From Cercis canadensis (lineage: Eukaryota > Streptophyta > Magnoliopsida > Fabales > Fabaceae): DNA of 64,000 bases. The stretch spans positions 1 to 64,000 of the forward strand of contig QAOA01006124.1 in the NCBI GenBank assembly GCA_003255065.1, written 5' to 3'. Below are positions 30,780 through 43,988 of the stretch, in pieces. The position numbers and the translations under genes are program-made. The notes beneath the pieces are model-generated. The model did not search any database, had not been told where the DNA came from, and saw only the letters and a program-made list of their open reading frames with translations. Numbering within the stretch: the first letter of the stretch is position 1; every line of letters starts with the position of its first letter.

Positions 30780-31620
30780 GAATGTGTTATAGCTTCAGTT
30801 TTCTGATTAATGCCTGGTAGGATCCCTCATCAGACTTCAGATTTAATAGCCGCAGGCCTCCAAATACACAGGTATGGCATAATTCCACTTTCAATTTTGT
30901 TCAGTTATTAAATAGAAAAAAAATATCTTTATTAACTCTCTAAAATGTTTGAAAAATGTCTTTGTTTGGGATAACTTTTGAAAATGTTTGCAATCAGTTA
31001 AATTTGTTCAATGATTTGATTACGCCAATTAAATAAAGTTCAGCACATGGCCATGTAGCTCATGATTTTAGATGAATTTACATATATCTTAATAAGCATT
31101 TCGATACCCAGAACTCCGAAAAGAGGCCTTATGTTGGGTGAGAAAAATTATGTTTGGTCCTGCCAGGAGGGAATTCACATATTAGTCTCTTTATGGGGAG
31201 GGTGTCAGGTGACCCGGAGTGGAACTTTGTGCTAGCATAGAGGTAGGCTTTATGTTGCTGTTTACTTACCTTAAACATTGCCGATGTATTATATTGCACT
31301 CATATCTATCAATAAAAGAAGTAGCCCCTCTTCTTATATATTTGCTGCCTTATATTTTGCTCACTAGTGTGTGACGCTTACTTTGGTGTGCGTGTGCTTG
31401 CTTGTTGTGTGCAATACTTGAGATAGTATAATGTGCATGCTATCTTTGTCGTGCTTGCGAGAGACGCTATTGTTAAGTCTCGGGTATATTATTGGTTGCT
31501 TAATCACTTAACATATGTGGGTTGGATCGAATGGGATAAGCTGACTTACTTTCTCAAAGGAGTTGCGCAAGTGCTTCGCGGTCTGGCAAGGGTGAACCCG
31601 TCGGCCAGTGATACATATCC
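30780..31620. other. Intergenic, no gene seen
   Basis: AT-rich DNA. A 63-codon frame at 31433-31624 has no recognisable domain and is not supported further. Confidence 0.35.
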
Positions 31621-33060
31621 ATGATAGAAGTTTTGCCTTCTACGCTTGCTTCCTTGAGATATTTGATATTTCATCCTTATTGCTGGCCATAAGATAAATT
31701 CTTCCAATTAAAAAGGATACAAGAAAATGTCCATATGGGTAATCAATACCATAGAACAAGGAAAGCATAAATTTACCCATGTAAACTATTTTAAAATGGT
31801 TTAAAACTTTGAATATCTATTGAAACAAAGTGAGCAATTGTAGAATATCAAATTTCTTTTTCAGATAACAATAAAACAATTATGTTCTACAACCAGCATT
31901 TATGGATCCGCACATGGTCTTCAATAAGAAGCTGGCAGCATTAGCTATATTTCAGCATAATAAAGACCAAAATATACAAATTATATATTATAGATGATGA
32001 ACTTGTGAAGCATCAACTATGAAGTTACAATTGACAATGTAGGTACATCAACTCTTGAAATGTATTATCTCCTTTATCAGTCTACGATCACGAATTTTTG
32101 CTACCAGTATTAGAAGATATTTAAGTGTCCTGAACATCTCCAATTCTTGGCAGCAATCCTTGGAGAAAGACATTATACATACCCTGTCAAGCAAGCAACC
32201 GATATACTCTAATCTTCACTATGTCTTCGTCCTCATCTATTCTTCACAAGGGCCTTCGATCAATTATAATACATATGAATCTGCAATCCGTTAGGTCGTA
32301 TACAAACACAATATAGTTTTGTAGATTTTTTTCCTTCCCTCTTCTTCAGCAATAAGCTGAATTTTGAATAGTCCATCCAACACAATGGCAACTTTCTGTA
32401 CTTTTTGCATTAAATAATAGCACTTTTGCAGCTTGTGTTCTACACACTTAGTTGACAACATCTAGAATCAATCTTTGATTAACCATTTAATACTTCCATG
32501 TATTTGAGAGACACATTCCTTGAGGTCCTTCTCTACTTACTTTTTTCAGCCTAAAAGTTGACTCCTCCTTCAATAATTAAGAAGGAACAAGAACTACCCA
32601 AGCTACAAGGAATCCCACCACAAGGCATGTCACCAAACCTACCAAAGTTGTTTGATAAAAAGAATGCTATATGTTCCTTTGGTTATTCTTATGGCATGAT
32701 CATGAAGTTGCATCTGACATGAGCGGGAAGCTGAACTTCCAGACACAACTCCAATCCATACATTTAATCAAGAAAATCACAGTCGAATAAGGTTTCATCC
32801 TCTCCATAACAGGCGGCAAAAGCCTCATGTTAATCACAGAATATGCTTCAATAGGGACATATATCCTAAGAAAATCACGCAATAACAAAGGGAAAGAGAT
32901 TTTGGAATCAACATCAGTACCGATCTCTTGGAGAAGAAACAACATACACGCACACGAAGAAGCAGTCGCAGAATCACTTGGATCCGCCATCATCACTGTG
33001 CGATTCAAGGGATATTTTCTTCATTGTTAGAATTCAATTTTCTTCTAAACTCGAAGATTG
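31621..33060 (-). CDS. Gene X copy 1 (unrecognised, possible membrane protein)
   Basis: First of four related minus-strand loci. The first-exon frame (32700-33008) contains ADPSDSATASSCACMLFLLQ, then LPPVMERMKPYSTVIFLIKC and ends MSDATS. This frame is open and nearly unchanged in all four copies, which argues that it is coding. Downstream on the same strand are a hydrophobic segment like CLVVGFLVAWVVL near 32605-32640, followed by a stop in this copy, and a block whose alternative phase reads KLQKCYYLMQKVQKVAIVLD. This suggests further exons. No known family is recognised. A solo LTR sits about 290 bp upstream. Confidence 0.45.
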
Positions 33061-33348
33061 CTACATAAATTGCTCTACCCGTTCTCACAAATTTTAAAAT
33101 TTCATTTCCCAAATCCTATAATATATCCCACCTGTTTTTCTTTTAATGAAATGGGTACCTGACCGGAACTTCATTAAAATCTGTTGGTTTATTAAAAAAA
33201 AAGTATGGGATTCAAGTTCTAAATATTATTGAATGTAATTGCTTCACCCAAGTTCTAAATAACAAATTTTCAAAATCATGAGAAATTTAATGCACAACAT
33301 TAACGGCTGAATGTCCTATTCAATACCAAATAATTGCTTTATGGCATA

Positions 33349-36300
33349 TGTCGCAACGTCCGTTTTCGGGAGCGCGAAACAGAGCGGCGAAACCCCACCA
33401 CGAGAAAAATAAAAAAAAAACATAAGGATGCATAATATGATGCAAAAGAATGGAGTCGCCACCAATCGTTTTATTCCATTTTTAGACAAATGAAATGGTG
33501 CGATTGGATACCTAAAAGATTTGGTCTACGTTCAGAGTTTGGATTCGGGGGTTGATTACGTGTAGGGAAGGTATTAGCACCCTACGACGTCCGTTCTTAG
33601 AACAGTTACCTATTTAATCTTTTGTTATCTTTTAAAGTGAATTAAATTGGTCATAACATTATGCTTAAAATAAAGCAATACTTTGTTAAGTCCTGTCAGT
33701 CCTTCTGACGAAAACTAAAAATATGTCTCAAGACTATTAGGTAGAGTTCGTGATTGTCATTACAATCTCCTCCCGATCTATTCCGTCCTAAACAAGTTTA
33801 ACATTTTTAATAATAACTAGAAAATGTATGAAATGTAATTTATTATAAATGCTAGAAAATGAATTTGAGATTTATGAAAAAAAAAGGTTTTTTATTGAAA
33901 GTCTTTCTTTAGCCCACCAGTACGTCTGGAAAAGCCAAAGAGACACTCCTCACCTCCGGAATGTCAAAGTATCGCCATCATTATGGCTAATTTTGATTAT
34001 TCCCTCGTCGGTACTTTAATCCACATTTTAAGGTAAAAATATCATATTATGCATGAAAGATTTTTTAGAAAATTATGCATAGGAAAGATTTTTATCAGAA
34101 GTTAACCTCAAGTCCTACCAGTACCTCTGGCAAAACTAGAGAAACCCCTTTACCTCTGGAATGTCAAAATATCGCTATCATTATAGCTAATTTTTTGATT
34201 ATTCCCTCGTTGGTAATCTCAATCTAGCATAGGTAAAAATGATGACGAAATGTAATGAGATGTACCATAATACAACAAATAAATGCTAGAAAAATATTAA
34301 TTAAAAGATAAAGCGATATTGGAAATTTTATTGGCCACACCAGTACCTCTGGCATAACCAAAAAATTATCCTTCACCTCAGGAATATTAGGAAACAATCG
34401 TTAACACAATTATTCTCTAATTTAATCTGTCGTCGGGCTTTAATTTACTTCATAAAAAAGATGATTAAGTATAGTATTAAATGCATAAAGCATGTAAAAA
34501 TAAATAAATTAGGACCTTTGAGATAAAATAAAAATGACAATCACTATAAGCAAAGAATAGATAAGTGAATAAATAAATAAATAAAAATAGTAAATATTAA
34601 AACCAATAAAAGATAACTTAACCTAATTAAGAGAACAAATGCCTAATTCTAACTAGCAAGAGAAAAATAAATACACAACATAGCTAAGAATTAAAAGTCC
34701 ACTTGGTCATAAAAATGAATTCAACCCATTAGCTATCCAATATGACCCAATTAAAAAAGGAACTAAAAATCAAATTACCCCCACCTAAGTGTTTCGGCCC
34801 AGCAACTTGAAAGCAAGGTAAATGAAATAAAAAAGGCAAAGAATAGAAAACTAAGACCACCGAATTTCATGTGCCCAAACCATATATACCCACTTTAAAA
34901 AAAACATTAGTAAATAAGCTTTAAAATGGGAAAAATCTGAAAACAAAGAAGCAAAAGGAGATATTCGGCCCATACTTCTAGCAAAGAAACAAAATGGGAA
35001 ATAATGGACCCCACTCATTCTAAAGGCTTTGACTAAGTCAAATAAAATATATAACACAAATTAAAAAAAGAAAGAAGCAAACTTCAACAAGTAAAGGTAG
35101 GTGATAAGAAGAAAAATGGGAAAGTAAGGATGGGCATCAGAAATGAGGCCAATAACTAAATGAAATAAAATAACATTCAAAAACCAACTAAAAGCCAAAA
35201 GAACTAAAAGACGAAATATCATTAGTGAAAGACATAAGTGACTAGAAGCAAAGAAAGACCACCGAAACAGAGAAGAAAGAAAACGTGAGGGAGCTGCAAA
35301 AATGGAGCTCTTAGCCTTCTTCCATCTCTTTGAAATTAAAGGACTTGACTTTGATTTTCGAGCAACAATGACTAAGGTAAGAAATATCTCTCTTTGTGCT
35401 TCTAAATGCCTCTCCCTATTTCTCTGAAATTCCATTTCTCTCTCTTTTTCCAAATCGGTTTCTCTCTCTAAAAGGAAGCTTCTCTCTCTAAACATTGGGG
35501 ATCCTCATTTGTGTATTTTTTGTTCTGTAAATGTTGTCTATCTCTCTAGATTGGATGTTAATAGATATGGGAATGGGTTAATTTTTTTGTGCTATATTTC
35601 TCTTTCTCTTCCTCTGGTAACCTTTGTCTTGATAATCTTTGCCTCTATTTTTCCTAAAAAAGAAAAAGAATGGGAAGGGGTGGAGCCACCACTACTGGCG
35701 GTGTCCACCCCCTTTGCTACCCGAAAGCAAAAATGGGAAAAAAGTGATTTAATTATTATTATTTTTTATGATATATATATAAAAAAAAATCATGGGTTAA
35801 ATTTGTACTCTGTGTAGTGTTTAACCAACAAGAAAATAAAATATTTAACAACAACAAAAATGCAAGATGGTATTAGTACCTGAGGTGATGAAAATTTTGG
35901 AGTTTCCTCTACGGTGTGGTACTGGATTTTTTCTGCTTCTTGCTATTTTGTGTTTCAGAATTTATTCTCTATTTGTCTCCTTCTTGTGTCTGTGTATCAG
36001 CCCCTTTTTTTTCTTTTTTTCCGATATTGCTTTCATGTCTCTTTTTATAAACACAAATTTGTGCAAGTTGCACTGATGTGAGCTGCTGATTTCCTGCTCT
36101 GTTTTCAAGCTGCAAGAAGCATGGTAGGGATGGTGCTGGACTGGTGACTTTGCCGAAATGTGGATTGCTGCCTTGCTACCTTGCGTGTTGCCTTCAACAG
36201 CATTTATTTCTTCTCTACTTTTTTATTTTATTTTATTATTCATTTGTAATAATAATTTTTTTTTGCATTTTTATATTCTTTAAGTTATATATATTTTTTT

Positions 36301-36434
36301 GTGATTTTTGTTAGCATTTTTAGTTATATTTGTTTTATTTTGTAGTATTGAAATATTTTAATTGAGCACACAAAAATATGGTTCCAAAGACCATGATCCC
36401 AAAAATAATTCATGTACAAATTTGGGTGTCAACA
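33349..36434 (-). mobile_element. 3.1-kb gypsy-type solo LTR (copy 2)
   Basis: Plus-strand ends are TGTCGCAACGTCCG and GGGTGTCAACA. The target duplication is a perfect GCATA (33344-33348, 36435-36439). It is homologous to 19578-22489 but independently inserted, given the different target sites. On the minus strand it starts TGTTGACACCCAAATTTG, as in Tat/Ogre-type LTRs. No gag-pol is present. It lies in the gene X array, upstream of gene X copy 1. Confidence 0.88.
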
Positions 36435-36439
36435 GCATA

Positions 36440-37500
36440 TAGCCTCATAAATCTAGCTGAAGCTGCCTACCAAAGAAAATGGAAAATAGCAATATACTTA
36501 ACATATTAGCAAAAATTGAAGTAGAAACAAATTCAAAGAGAAGGCAAGAAGAACCTCTGCCTTTTACTTCCAGTGGTACAATTGGACGCGATGGAAGAAG
36601 TAGAAAATACGCTGACAACTGATTTGAGGACTGTATAAGTTTGCTAAGGCAAACACCCTCTTCATTGCCCTTACTGGCTATATGAGATTTTATTGGAATG
36701 TGCTTATTATAAAAGAGGATTTATTATTTGAAATTAAATTAAAGTTGACTTTGAGTTAGAGGAATATCAAGAATCAATTTTCAAATGATATATATATCAT
36801 GAATCGTTAAATGACATGTTCAATATTAATATTTATATTCAATTTTATGATGCCATGCGCTATAATTGAAATATCTTATTATTGTTTTTTTAATTGGAAA
36901 TATGAAGAATATGAAAATTTGAACATAGAATCTCAATTTTAAAAAATATTTTTAGCTTAATTATATTGTGTATGCATGTATTAATTATTACACATATTTA
37001 ACCATACTATTTGTTAAATTCCAAATACTAATGACATAAATTCCATCATCAAACTCATTGTACAATATATACAATTAAAGAAACTGACAAAACATGTAAT
37101 AAGCACGCATCTAACTAATTAACAGAATGAGTTGTAGGATGATATTTGGATCTGGGTCACACAATATATTCAAGCTAAGAGGGATCACTCCCTACATTTC
37201 ACTTGTCTGCATCATAATTGGTAGTTTAAACATCATAGTAGATTACAGTTGTTATTTGATCTCTAGCATCTCTAAGCTAGCTCTGAAAGAATATTCTTTG
37301 AGCTCTAACTTCTCAAAGTTTTAACCCAATTAATTTCGTTGCTACACACATGCCTAGTCATTCATGCTACATAAGAAATTAACGGTCATATCACCACTTA
37401 ACGAGCCACATGATTTTTTCCGTCCATTTTTACTAATTAGTGCTTATAGAGGATTTATTTAGTAGATAGATTAATTTTTTAAGGAATAAAATGACATCCT
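36440..37500. other. Intergenic, no gene seen
   Basis: AT-rich DNA between the solo LTR and gene X copy 2. No extensin is found here, although extensin genes lie next to later gene X copies. Confidence 0.4.
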
Positions 37501-37519
37501 TATAATTTTATCTATTAAA

Positions 37520-39720
37520 GAATATAAGTTAAAATTAACCCAGACTCTCTCAATAAAGTGGATTAAGGGGGTTTACAGACTTCTTGATAACTTAATTAGA
37601 AGCATCAGGGGCCATGCCAAACATTAATATTATTCTCATTGTTCACCATTCACCAAACTAGCTCTGAATGCAAATATCTGTCAAATTTCTCATAATAGCT
37701 TGCATTCCCCAATGTTTTCAACATATTTCACCAATCACAATGGATAAATACTTATTGATAAATTCATATGTTTGAGTGAGAAGTAACTGTAATACAAATG
37801 AAAATATCAGGACATATAGCCTTCATCTTCCATTTAATTTAATAACAAACAAAGCCAATTGTGGTAATTCTGAAAATCCTTTCAATAGATTCATTTTGAT
37901 CAGCTGCCCAATCAAATGTGGAAATATCTCAGCTAAGATACTTGCAGGAGGTATCAATGCTGAAATAAGACAGACAATTTTCTCATTAAAACTTTTACAA
38001 CAAGTGTATATCCATCCAATTATAAGATTTTGCAATCACATATTCTATTATAGAGGCTTGGCATATCCATGATAGAAATTTTGCCTTCTACGATTGCTTC
38101 CTAGTGATATTTGATATTTCATCCTTACTGCTGGCCACAAGATAAATTCTTCCAATTAAAAAAGTTACAAGAAAATATCCATATTTCAAATTTGTAATCA
38201 ATCCCATAGAACAAGAAAATCCTAAATTTATCCATGTAAACTATTTTATAATGGTTTAAAACTATGAATATCTATTGAAACAAATTGAGCTAGTAGAATA
38301 TCAAATATATTTTTCAGATAACAAGGAAACTCCTTGCGATGTACAAGTGCTCACTTTGAAGTCCTAATTTATAGAACATGTGAGAAAGAGACAATAAAAC
38401 AATTATGTTCTACAACCAGCATTTATGGACCTGCACATGGTCTTCAATAAGAAGCAAACATCATTAGCTATATTTCAGCATAATAAAGACCAAAATATAC
38501 AAATTATACATTATAGATGATGAACTTGTGAAGCATCAACTATGAAGTTACAATTGACAATGTAGGTACATCAACTCTTGAAAAGTATTACCTCCTTTAT
38601 CAGTCTACGATCATGAATTTTTGCTACCAGTATTAGAAGATATTTAATTGTCCTGAACATCTCCAATTCTTGGCAGCAATCCTTGGGGAAAGAGATTATA
38701 CATACCCTGTCAAGCAAGCAACAGATCTACTCTAATCTTCACTGTGTCTTCGTCCTCATCTATTATTCACAAGGGCCTTCGATCAATTATAATACATATC
38801 AATCCACAATCCGTCAGGTCGTATACAAACACAATATAGTTTTGTAAATATTTTGCCTTTCCTCTTCCTCAGCAATAAGCTGAATTTTGAATAGTCCATC
38901 CAACACAACGGCAACTTACTGTACTTTTTGCATCAAATAATAGCACTTTTGCAGCTTGTGTTCTACACGGTTGACAACATCTAGATTCAATCATTAATTT
39001 CCATAGGTCCATGTATTTGAGGGATACATTCCTTGAAGTTCTTCTGTACTTACTTTGTTCAGCCCAAAAAGTGACTCCTCCTTCAATAATATAAGAAGGA
39101 ATAAGAACTACCCAAGCTACAAGGAATCCCACCACAAGGCATGCCACCAAAACTACCAAAGTTGTTGGATAAAAAGAATGCTATATGTTCCTTTGGTTAT
39201 TCTTATGACATGATCATGAAGTTGCATCTGACATGAGCAGGAAGCTAAACTTCCAGACACAACTCCAATCCATACATTTAATCAAGAAAATCACAGTCGA
39301 ATAAGGTTTCATTCTCTCCATAACAGGCGGCAAAAGCCTCATGTTAATCACATAATAAGCTTCAATAGGGAAATATATCCTAAGAAAATCACGCAATAAC
39401 GAAAGAAAAGAGATTTTGGAATCAACATCAGTACCGATCTCTTGGAGAAGAAACAACATACACGCACATGAAGAAGCAGTCGCAGAATCACTTGGATCCA
39501 GTATCATCACGATGCTGTTTCTCGCAGTCAGTCGTTGTTTCCTTCTCAAAGTGAAATAAATAAAACATCAACAATGATCTGGATTGCTATCTGCCGATTA
39601 AACTGTCTCTACACAAAATACAATGATTTCTTCTCTTCGATCTTCGTCTTCTTTTTTAGGGTTTTAGGTTGAAGGCAGTAGCGGCCGGCTAAAGCTAATT
39701 TACTGCCTCTTCTGACCTAA
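37520..39720 (-). CDS. Gene X copy 2 (most intact copy)
   Basis: The first-exon frame at 39214-39549 begins MRRKQRLTARNSIVMILDPS and keeps the CACMLFLLQEIG and MRLLPPVMERMKPYST segments. A second frame at 38869-39159 begins MVVLVACLVVGFLVAWVVLI, a strongly hydrophobic membrane-type helix, and then continues open for over 70 codons. In copies 1 and 3 the corresponding frame hits a stop. A 3' exon-like block lies at 38580-38830 with a GGTATGT donor-like junction. The whole unit is shared with 44810-47110 and 54480-57300. The exon structure is inferred and no known domain is recognised. Confidence 0.45.
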
Positions 39721-40406
39721 TTTAACGATTGTGCCAAAGGAACCGACCTCAAAAACTAATGAAGCCACGACATATATGATATCAGGCCCACAACTAGCTG
39801 TAACTTGTTGCCCACTACTTTAATATATTTAACATAAAGTCCATTCAATTTGAAGAATTGCAAATATGCCCTTGAGTTAAAACATGAACTATGTTGTAAA
39901 ATATGAAAGGTTAATGCACTAAAGCCTTTAAAATATTAAAGGCTAATTCACTACCTTCGATTGGGTAGAGCATTGTATGGCTTGGAAGTTAGTGCATTGG
40001 AGAATTATTGATATCTTTTCATTGTTAAATGGCTGCGTTTATTTCGATATGAAGGGAAGGATTGATATGTTGATGTGCTGTTAAAATTAAAGCCAAAGAA
40101 AGTGTCCATCTTAAAATATAAAGACAAAAATCATACTTTCGTCTCTCGCTTATTTGGGCGTTTTTAAAATGATCCATCAATATAATGTTTTCTCAATTTT
40201 ATCTCTCAATTAAGGGTTTCACTTCAATCAAATCCCTCCATCTGCTAACTTAACTAATGGAAATGCTGATGTGATGCAATTAAATGCCACATCCCAAGGC
40301 TATGTGGACTCTTAATTGCTGACTAGGCCAAAATGATGTCATTTTCATTTCAAAGAAGCAAAACCCTCATTCCCTCCATTTTGTCAATCACAAATAAGTA
40401 GAAACC
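39721..40406. other. Intergenic with a possible Mutator-like end
   Basis: Sequence at 40150-40330 (TTTAAAATGATCCATCAAT..., GCTGATGTGATGCAATTAAA TGCCACATCCC) resembles Mutator-like termini, but no opposite end or target duplication was found. Otherwise no feature is seen. Confidence 0.3.
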
Positions 40407-40650
40407 CACTACAAGAAAATTACCTTTTTCTCATAGAACAAATCTGTGAGAAATTGTGAAAAAGTTCATAAGAAATAGTATTCTCACAGACTTTCTCATA
40501 GACTTACGGGCGAGAGAAAAATAGACATGACAAAAGCATTTTATCAAGGATAAATTTATCCATGAGAAATTTTTCACGAAGTTTGTCATGAATAAATATT
40601 TGTTACACCTAAGAATATCTCACACGAAAGTCATGAATTTTCTCAAGTCA
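40407..40650 (+). mobile_element. Orphan CACTA left end
   Basis: CACTACAAGAAAATTACC at 40407 is a canonical CACTA terminus. It is followed by TTTCTCATAGA, CTGTGAGAAA and ACGAAGTTT-type subterminal repeats to about 40650. No right terminus is visible downstream, so this is a truncated end. Confidence 0.7.
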
Positions 40651-42389
40651 ATGGAGTAACATTTTCCTTTTTACATAAAAAATTCCAAATACTTTCTTAA
40701 GTGAAATGAATATATTTTTATTCTCACATTGCTATTCAAATTCAAAAAAAAATATTATATTTTCAGTTTCTTTTGAATTTTTTTTTTTAAATGAAACACA
40801 CCAACCTGCCATTCTGTATTATATAAGATGTCCAATATCATAGCACATAGAGCTACATATCATAGCAAAGAGACAACCACAGTATGAACAAGAAGATAAT
40901 TAGAGTATGTAGGGATAAAGAGGTTCAAACAAATTTATAGTGAGTCAGCTACAACTTAGCCAACGAATCTTGTCAAGGAGCTCCTCCATATATGAATCCA
41001 CTAGCCAATCCTGGTTTTTAGGGCACTTGGAAGTCACTATAATCTTTAACTTCACAAGGCCAATATATATTCACCAAGTTAGAGAGTCTCATTCTCTCAA
41101 TTTGCCCAAATCCTCATCAAATTTATAGGATCACACTCCTACAAAAGCTTATCTATTGAAGAGTAGAAGTTAAACTCTGTTCAAATACTCAATAAAGTGG
41201 ATTCAAAATAAAGATAAAGATGTAGAATTTATATTTTTAAAAATTAAGGGCTTTGATGATCAGGAGCTGATATAATGTTCGATAGATGCTCTTAGAACTG
41301 TTTTATAAAGCCTATGTGGTATATTAGCAATAGGAAGTGTTTCGGGAATGTGTTTCACACAAAGTATCTATTAAAACGCTATTTTCCGTATCCACCAGGC
41401 CAGGTCGACTTGGACATTTTGCAATTATTCAAGATGACACTAGAGGTCGACTCGATTGGGCACCCCCCAAAAAGTATCTTAATGAAAATTTTCAATTCAA
41501 ACCCATAAGAAACCTCATGAAACATTATGTAAGCAACAAAAACACATTTTCCTCAGGCTCTTTATATGCAAAATGAAGTAGAAGGCAATATGCTTATGGA
41601 TTATATGATTCATAACCCTTAAGAAGAGACAAATATACTAAATTTTTTTCCTTAAAATCCTCGGCCTAGACTAGGTCAGTTATTTAACTCCCAACTTCAA
41701 ATTTATATCCCTCTCAAAAAAATAAATGTACCGTATTATATCAACCGCCAAATTTCAAATTTGCAAATGTTCATAAAACTAGAGGAGTTATAAAAATGTA
41801 ATCTTTAATTATTCAAATACTCTCCACTAGAAGAGATTATGTTTATGTCACATCATCAACAACAACAAAAACAGATTATATTTATGGTGTGGAAACATTC
41901 TTTATCCTGATCAACGCATATTTGACACACTACAACAATTTGAGCATAATATTGAAAGAACTTGGGTTCAAATTGAATGTTTACAATATTTAGCATTGAT
42001 ATTTTCAAACATGCAGTTAAACAGTTGAAGCTACATTATTTAAATCTGTAATATTAATATTAAATGTTAATATTAATATTAATGTTAATAAGGTCCACTA
42101 GGGATTAATTTTGAGCTAACAAGTTGGAAGAAAATATAACGCGATTATGCTCACCAAAATAGGAAAAAATAGAAAACCAAATTATTAATATTGTGAAAGC
42201 TTCAAAGTTACCTTATAGGATTTTTATATAGCAAAGGAAATTGCTTCGTAATTCTAGCAGTAAGAAAGGTAATGTTCCTATTAAGGTCTTGGCAGATAAA
42301 TTTCCATATAAACTTAAAATTTAAAAGGGTAAAATGAAAAGGAAAACCAAAACAGAAGTTTAACGAACTTAAATTACACCGAAGTGAGC
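40651..42389. other. Intergenic, no gene seen
   Basis: AT-rich DNA with short open frames lacking domains. It ends where the segmental duplication starts (about 42390). Confidence 0.4.
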
Positions 42390-43287
42390 TTGTACTTTTC
42401 AATATTGTTCTAATAAATTAGATTAAATAAAAAAAAAAAGGGCATCAATTGTAATACAAAATTCATAGTATGTAGTTTTAGTAATTTAAATCCTAAAAAC
42501 TATATAATTTAATGAAAAACTTAAAATGTTGAATCATGGTCATCCCCAAATTATTAACCTAAATATATGGGCGGTGCTATTTGTTAGAAATAAAATTATT
42601 CATGGACCTTCACTTTGTAGCTTAAATTTTTGAGTTGAATTGGTTATATGACATAGTATTATAGCCTCTTTGACTAAACGGTCAAGAGATTAAATTTTTT
42701 TGTACTTATTTTCTCAATTAAATTAAAATTTCTGCACATAGTACATGTGGGCCTGTAATTTGCTCCGGATTCAGACACAATTCTTCAAGCATTCAGATAA
42801 TTCTTTGAGCAGCATTTTCAAGCTATCGCAAATGGGTCAAAATTGTGACCTAACCAATTCCTTTATGAGCTTGACGTTTCATGATTGTTCAAATTAAATT
42901 ATATAAAAATTTCTGAGTTTGAGATATTTAAACTCTGAAATATACATACCTCGCAACTTACCAACCGCATGAGATTTTATAAAAGAAAATTCAAGATAAT
43001 TAATTTATTATATCTATCCATTGCAATAAAATAACAAGTAGTGCCTCAACCAATTGCATAGTCACTTTCGGCCTTTTCTTACAACTCGCAAACACATAGT
43101 AATTGACAGCATTACATGCTTCATTTGCTTTCAAGAAATACAGTTACTCATACATATACTTCTAACCAAACCACTCATAAATAAATAAAAAATAAGTAAT
43201 GCTAGATATTTTCTTCAAAAAGAGACTAATGTTCCGTGGGGAACTTTATTGCGGAAACCTTTGACTTAAAAGATTACCGTTGAAACC

Positions 43288-43926
43288 TCAATAGACTTGA
43301 GGAGGTGGGGGTGAGCTGTAAGTGTAAGGTGGGAAAAGAGGGAGCCAGGGATGAGGTTTGGATGAAGAAGGTGGTGGTGGGGATTTGTAGACAGAAGGAG
43401 GTGGAGGTGATGGAGATGGTGAAGGAGGAGATTTGTATACATATGGAGGAGGTGGAGACTTGTAGACGTATGGTGGCGTCGGTGAAGGAGAAGGGGGTGG
43501 TGGGGACTTATACACATATGGAGGGGGAGGGGATGGAGAAGGTGGAGGTGGGGACTTATAAACACAAGGAGGTTGTGGTGATGGCAAAGGGGGAGGTGGG
43601 GATTTGTATACATAAGGAGGAGGAGGTGAAAGAGAAGGAGTGGGTGGTGATCTGTAAACGTAAGGTGGTGAAGAAGGAGAAGGAGGTGGGGGTGAGTTGT
43701 AAGAGTATGGTGGGTACCCTCCATTCTTTGGTGGTTTTGGCCACAATGGTTGATGCCCAAATGGTGGCAATGGGAAGTTATGTGGGTTGGGGAAGTTGGG
43801 TTTAGGGAATGGGAATGGGGGTGCTGAAGCAATAGGGTAATGTGCTGCCACGCCAGTGGCAATCATGCAAAATGCTATGGCTAAGTAAATTGGAGGCCAT
43901 TGCCCCCTTTTGGAGTCTCTCGTCAT
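43288..43926 (-). CDS. Extensin-type hydroxyproline-rich cell-wall protein
   Basis: A 212-residue frame. Residues 1-28 form a signal peptide (MTRDSKRGQWPPIYLAIAFC, ending near TGVAA). A Pro/Phe/Asn-rich spacer follows (HYPIASAPPFPFPKPNFPNP), then about eight repeats of the YVYKSPPPP(P/L)SPSP type, then a tail with HPWLPLFPPYTYSSPPPP. In extensins the SPPPP blocks are hydroxylated and arabinosylated in the secretory pathway, and the YVY motifs form isodityrosine cross-links in the wall. A TATA box lies 52 bases upstream of the ATG. Plus-strand frames over the same region are mirror products of the repeats. A broken paralog lies at 47768-53678. Confidence 0.9.
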   Translation of the reverse strand: MTRDSKRGQWPPIYLAIAFCMIATGVAAHYPIASAPPFPFPKPNFPNPHNFPLPPFGHQPLWPKPPKNGGYPPYSYNSPPPPSPSSPPYVYRSPPTPSLSPPPPYVYKSPPPPLPSPQPPCVYKSPPPPSPSPPPPYVYKSPPPPSPSPTPPYVYKSPPPPYVYKSPPSPSPSPPPPSVYKSPPPPSSSKPHPWLPLFPPYTYSSPPPPQVY

Positions 43927-43977
43927 CTTCTTAATGCTAAATCTTGTTGGGTGACAATGAAGACTGACATGGTAACC

Positions 43978-43988
43978 CTTTATATAGT
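43978..43988 (-). promoter_or_regulatory. TATA box of the extensin gene
   Basis: CTATATAAAGG on the minus strand, about 52 bases before the ATG at 43926. The same block stands before the broken paralog (53728-53738). Confidence 0.75.

Noticed and set aside
31433..31624. 63-codon plus-strand frame starting MHAIFVVLARDAIVKS
   Set aside because: Short, with no domain and no second copy; not enough to support a gene.
32827..33030. Plus-strand frame opposite gene X exon 1
   Set aside because: The minus-strand frame is open in all four copies; the plus-strand one is not.
43305..43805. Long plus-strand open frame opposite the extensin
   Set aside because: It is the mirror of the proline-rich repeat on the minus strand; the composition (V, E, K, G) is an artefact of CCA/CCT-rich codons read in reverse.
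43266..43862. Overlapping His/Leu-rich minus-strand frame in the extensin
   Set aside because: Shifted frame of the SPPPP repeats, with no signal peptide; the extensin frame has the correct motifs.
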